The notes beneath the pieces are model-generated. The model was not told the DNA's origin and made no database searches. It was given only the letters and a program-made list of their open reading frames with translations. A program made the position numbers and the translations under genes. From Polaribacter ponticola (lineage in GTDB: Bacteria > Bacteroidota > Bacteroidia > Flavobacteriales > Flavobacteriaceae), in NCBI RefSeq assembly GCF_026191475.2, contig NZ_JAOSLC020000003.1, positions 1,209,001-1,273,000 of the forward strand: a stretch of DNA of 64,000 nt, read 5' to 3'. Below, piece after piece: positions 61,340 to 64,000 of the stretch. How positions within the stretch are numbered: the first letter of the stretch is position 1; the number at the start of each line of letters is the position of its first letter.

Positions 61340-62302
61340 TTAAGCTTGTTTAAATGCTTTTAACTTCTCAATTAATTTAGGCACAACCTCAAATGCATCA
61401 CCAACAATACCATAATCTGCTGCTTTAAAGAAAGGAGCTTCTGGATCTGTATTGATAACTACTTTTACTTTAGAAGCATTAATTCCTGCTAAATGCTGTA
61501 TTGCTCCAGATATACCGATAGCAATATATAAATTAGAAGCAACTGGCTTACCTGTTTGACCAACATGCTCTCCATGTGGACGCCAACCTAAATCTGAAAC
61601 TGGCTTAGAACATGCTGTTGCAGCTCCTAATACATCTGCTAATTCTTCTATCATTCCCCAGTTTTCAGGCCCTTTTAGACCTCTTCCTGCAGAAACGACT
61701 GTATCAGCATCAGCAATTGTAATTTTTCCTGTAACTTTTTCTATATTTTCTGACTTTACACCTAAATCTGAATCAGATATTGACGCTTCAAAACTTACTA
61801 TAGTTCCAGAAACCGAATTTTCATGAATCCCATAAGAATTTTTAGCTACACCAATTACTTTCTTATCCGTAGAAATTACAGTATTTGAAAAAGCTTTATT
61901 TGAAAAAGCTTTTCTTTTTACTGTAAAAGGGCTTGTAGCACTTGGTAAAGCAACTACATTAGATGCATAACCAGCATCTAAAGCTACAGCTACCATAGGA
62001 GCAACAAATAAACCATCAATACTAGAATCTAAGATTACTACTAATGAACTTTCTGCATCAGCAACTTGTTTAATTACTGAAGTATACGCTTTTGCGTTAA
62101 AAGTTGATAAAGAATCATTAGACACAGAAACTACTTTATCTGCTCCATATGTATACAACTCTTCATTATTATTCGCATTTATTGTTAAAGCAACTAAATT
62201 ACTTCCTAATTGTTCAGCAACTTTTTTTCCGTAAGAAACTACTTCAAAAGCACTCTTTTTGAATTTTCCTTCTGCTGAATCTGCAAAAACTAAAACTGAC
62301 AT
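61340..62302 (-). CDS. etfA: Electron transfer flavoprotein alpha subunit
   Basis: The 320-residue FixB-type subunit binds FAD. The N-terminal domain begins MSVLVFADSAEGKFKKSAFE. The C-terminal FAD domain contains VSAGRGLKGPENWGMIEELA, WRPHGEHVGQTGKPVASNLY, IAIGISGAIQHLAGINASKV and VINTDPEAPFFKAADYGIVG. It passes electrons from acyl-CoA and related dehydrogenases to ETF:quinone oxidoreductase. It follows etfB on the same strand with a repeat-containing 111-bp spacer. Confidence 0.96.
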   Translation of the reverse strand: MSVLVFADSAEGKFKKSAFEVVSYGKKVAEQLGSNLVALTINANNNEELYTYGADKVVSVSNDSLSTFNAKAYTSVIKQVADAESSLVVILDSSIDGLFVAPMVAVALDAGYASNVVALPSATSPFTVKRKAFSNKAFSNTVISTDKKVIGVAKNSYGIHENSVSGTIVSFEASISDSDLGVKSENIEKVTGKITIADADTVVSAGRGLKGPENWGMIEELADVLGAATACSKPVSDLGWRPHGEHVGQTGKPVASNLYIAIGISGAIQHLAGINASKVKVVINTDPEAPFFKAADYGIVGDAFEVVPKLIEKLKAFKQA

Positions 62303-62323
62303 AAAATTTTATTTTTAAAATTT

Positions 62324-62400
62324 TTCCTGAACTAGATTCAGGAACTTTATATTTTTATTACTAATCTTATTTAGAATGATACTGAAACAAGTTCAGCATG
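62324..62400. repeat. Palindromic repeats in the etfB-etfA spacer
   Basis: TTCCTGAA-CTAGA-TTCAGGAA (62324-62344) is a perfect 8-bp inverted repeat related to the one at 46037-46057. The 23-bp element at 62378-62400, beginning GATACTGAAACAAGTTCAGC, is identical to the one at 45587-45609 (opposite strand). Confidence 0.85.
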
Positions 62401-62413
62401 ATTTAATTTTTAA

Positions 62414-63160
62414 TTAAATCACTTTCGCTTCGTTATGCAACAAGTTTATTAACTCATCTATATTATCTGCGTCTACTAATTTTACAGCTCCTTTAGGTGC
62501 TGGTTTTTCAAATGAAGCAGTTAAAGTTGCATTTTCTGCTGCTACGGGTTCAACTACATTTAAAGGTTTTTTACGTGCCATCATAATACCACGCATATTA
62601 GGAATACGTAAATCTTTTTCTTCTACGATCCCTTTTTGACCCGCTACAACTAGAGGTAAAGTTGTGCTCAAAGTTTCACTTCCTCCATCAATTTCTCTAG
62701 ATAATGAAACAGAAGTTCCATCAATTTCCATACCTACACATCCATTTACAAAATTGTAATCTAATAAAGAAGCTAACATCCCAGGAACCATTCCTCCATT
62801 ATAATCGATAGATTCTCTTCCTGCTAACACTAAATCATAACTTCCATTTTTAACAACTTCAGCTATTTGTTTAGCTACAGATAAACCATCAGTAGCATCC
62901 ATATTTACACGAATTGCATCATCAGCACCAATTGCTAATGCTTTTCGTAAAGTTGGTTCTGTAGAAGCATTCCCTACATTTACAACAGTTACACTTGCTC
63001 CTTGTTTTTCTTTAAACCACATAGCTCTTGTAAGGCTAAACTCATCATAAGGATTAATTACAAATTGCACTCCATTTGTATCAAACTTCGTGTCGTTTTC
63101 TGTAAAATTAATTTTTGAAGTGGTATCAGGAACATGACTAATACATACCAATATTTTCAT
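62414..63160 (-). CDS. etfB: Electron transfer flavoprotein beta subunit
   Basis: The 248-residue FixA-type subunit begins MKILVCISHVPDTTSKINFT. It contains FVINPYDEFSLTRAMWFKEK and the AMP-binding/ETF signature VLAGRESIDYNGGMVPGMLA, followed by LPLVVAGQKGIVEEKDLRIP and RGIMMARKKPLNVVEP, the interaction loop with partner dehydrogenases. It pairs with etfA downstream. The promoter region toward pdhB contains an 18-bp core palindrome likely to control one or both genes. Confidence 0.96.
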   Translation of the reverse strand: MKILVCISHVPDTTSKINFTENDTKFDTNGVQFVINPYDEFSLTRAMWFKEKQGASVTVVNVGNASTEPTLRKALAIGADDAIRVNMDATDGLSVAKQIAEVVKNGSYDLVLAGRESIDYNGGMVPGMLASLLDYNFVNGCVGMEIDGTSVSLSREIDGGSETLSTTLPLVVAGQKGIVEEKDLRIPNMRGIMMARKKPLNVVEPVAAENATLTASFEKPAPKGAVKLVDADNIDELINLLHNEAKVI

Positions 63161-63209
63161 AAATTCTATTTTTAATCATTTTTTCTGGTACGAAATTACG
63201 TCTTTTTTT

Positions 63210-63239
63210 AAAAAATACTATGCATGCATAGTATTTTTT
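63210..63239. promoter_or_regulatory. Perfect palindromic operator candidate between etfB and pdhB
   Basis: The core TACTATGCATGCATAGTA (63216-63233) is a perfect 18-bp palindrome, extended by A6 and T6 to 30 bp. It lies 50 bp upstream of etfB and 139 bp upstream of pdhB. It suits a dimeric winged-helix repressor of the MarR, PadR or BlaI type; the protein is not identified. Confidence 0.65.
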
Positions 63240-63335
63240 TGATTTATTATCATATTCCGAAATCGATTGAGTGTTTTTTATCATATTTTCAATGATATTC
63301 TAAAAGTGAAGCAAAAAAAATGATAATTAATTCCT

Positions 63336-63343
63336 TACTTTTG
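63336..63343 (+). promoter_or_regulatory. Candidate -7 box for pdhB (TACTTTTG)
   Basis: It matches TAnnTTTG, 34 bp before the pdhB start and followed by CGG as at many flavobacterial promoters. No TTTG is seen at the usual -33 spacing. Confidence 0.5.
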
Positions 63344-63377
63344 CGGATAAGGATAAACAACTAGAATTTAAGAATAC

Positions 63378-64000
63378 ATGAAAACAGTTCAATTCAGAGA
63401 AGCTATTTGCGAAGCAATGAGCGAAGAGATGCGTAGAGATGAAAGCATTTATTTAATGGGTGAAGAAGTTGCTGAGTACAATGGCGCTTACAAAGCTAGT
63501 AAAGGAATGTTAGACGAATTCGGTGAGAAAAGGGTTATAGACACCCCAATTGCTGAACTTGGTTTTGCAGGTATTGCTATTGGTTCTGCTATGAATGGTA
63601 ATAGACCTATTGTAGAGTATATGACTTTTAACTTCTCTTTAGTTGGTATTGATCAAATTATAAATAACGCTGCCAAAATAAGACAAATGTCTGGAGGCCA
63701 ATTTAATTGTCCAATCGTTTTTAGAGGACCAACAGGTTCTGCGGGTCAGTTAGGTGCAACACATTCACAAGCTTTCGAAAATTGGTTTGCAAACACTCCT
63801 GGTTTAAAAGTTATTGTGCCATCTAACCCTTATGATGCAAAAGGATTATTAAAAGCTGCAATTAGAGATGATGATCCAGTTATTTTTATGGAGTCTGAGC
63901 AAATGTATGGTGATAAAATGGAAATTCCAGAAGGAGAATACATTATTCCTATTGGTGTTGCAGATATTAAAAGAGAAGGTACAGATGTAACTATTGTTTC
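63378..64000 (+). CDS. pdhB: Pyruvate dehydrogenase E1 component beta subunit (3' truncated by window)
   Basis: The gene starts at the ATG at 63378 and runs off the window with no stop. The 207 visible codons begin MKTVQFREAICEAMSEEMRR, with MGEEVAEYNGAYKASKGML, RVIDTPIAELGFAGIAIGSA, VEYMTFNFSLVGIDQIINNA and GPTGSAGQLGATHSQAFENW. These are the E1-beta transketolase-like motifs, including the Glu that activates thiamin diphosphate in the first 60 residues. GLKVIVPSNPYDAKGLLKAA follows. It forms the E1 heterotetramer that decarboxylates pyruvate. Confidence 0.93.
   Translation, partial: MKTVQFREAICEAMSEEMRRDESIYLMGEEVAEYNGAYKASKGMLDEFGEKRVIDTPIAELGFAGIAIGSAMNGNRPIVEYMTFNFSLVGIDQIINNAAKIRQMSGGQFNCPIVFRGPTGSAGQLGATHSQAFENWFANTPGLKVIVPSNPYDAKGLLKAAIRDDDPVIFMESEQMYGDKMEIPEGEYIIPIGVADIKREGTDVTIV

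Overview
The window is an AT-rich chromosomal segment of a marine Flavobacteriaceae bacterium (Bacteroidota), probably close to Polaribacter or Tenacibaculum. This placement is my inference. It rests on the SusC/SusD pair, TPR-LuxR regulator, TonB-C/M56 proteins, DUF4920/DUF6146-type lipoproteins, TAnnTTTG-like promoter boxes, absence of Shine-Dalgarno sites and housekeeping gene order. No rRNA, tRNA, CRISPR array or complete insertion sequence was seen.

Layout. 1-1.8 kb: end of an hpt-adk fusion, then obgE. 1.8-9.0 kb: a minus-strand operon reading from a 36-bp perfect palindrome at 8976-9011 through a DUF4350-like protein, a BlaI-type repressor, two M56 (BlaR1-like) sensor proteins with TonB-C tails, a TPR protein, a TonB-C protein and a small lipoprotein. 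9-12.5 kb: DUF456 protein, PhnA-like protein, a hypothetical, adenine deaminase. 12.5-33.8 kb: LYS9-type saccharopine dehydrogenase, SusD, SusC, TPR-LuxR regulator, then a plus-strand operon of GH63-like glucosidase, a kinase/M23/class III aminotransferase fusion, GH2 beta-galactosidase and a sodium symporter, followed by a TolB/amidohydrolase protein. 33.8-40.7 kb: formyl-THF cyclo-ligase and a full trans-4-hydroxyproline catabolic cluster (epimerase, D-Hyp oxidase, deaminase, alpha-ketoglutarate semialdehyde dehydrogenase) with a divergent AraC regulator. 40.7-47.4 kb: CorA, a serine hydrolase gene between two attC-like palindromes, alpha/beta hydrolase, cyclase, GIY-YIG protein, hemW. 47.4-64 kb: mostly housekeeping genes (ruvC, mnmD, ilvE, tag, folA, thyA, nupC, bifunctional nuclease, etfAB, start of pdhB) and a short regulator-nitroreductase-transporter-acetyltransferase run.

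The most interesting reading is functional. The 12.5-39.6 kb block has the enzymes expected for using collagen glycopeptides. Collagen carries Glc(alpha1-2)Gal(beta1-O)-hydroxylysine plus 4-hydroxyproline. The block offers an alpha-glucosidase-type enzyme, a beta-galactosidase, a putative hydroxylysine kinase/phospho-lyase, a saccharopine dehydrogenase at the 2-aminoadipate-semialdehyde node, a sugar symporter, and the whole 4-hydroxyproline pathway. This is a hypothesis from gene content.

A caution applies throughout. Fourteen genes here have their frame broken by what looks like a single missing base (two in one gene), mostly in A/T runs of 6-7. Adding one base per break restores a full-length family member each time, so sequence error is more likely than decay. 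I annotate these as single interrupted CDSs over their full span.
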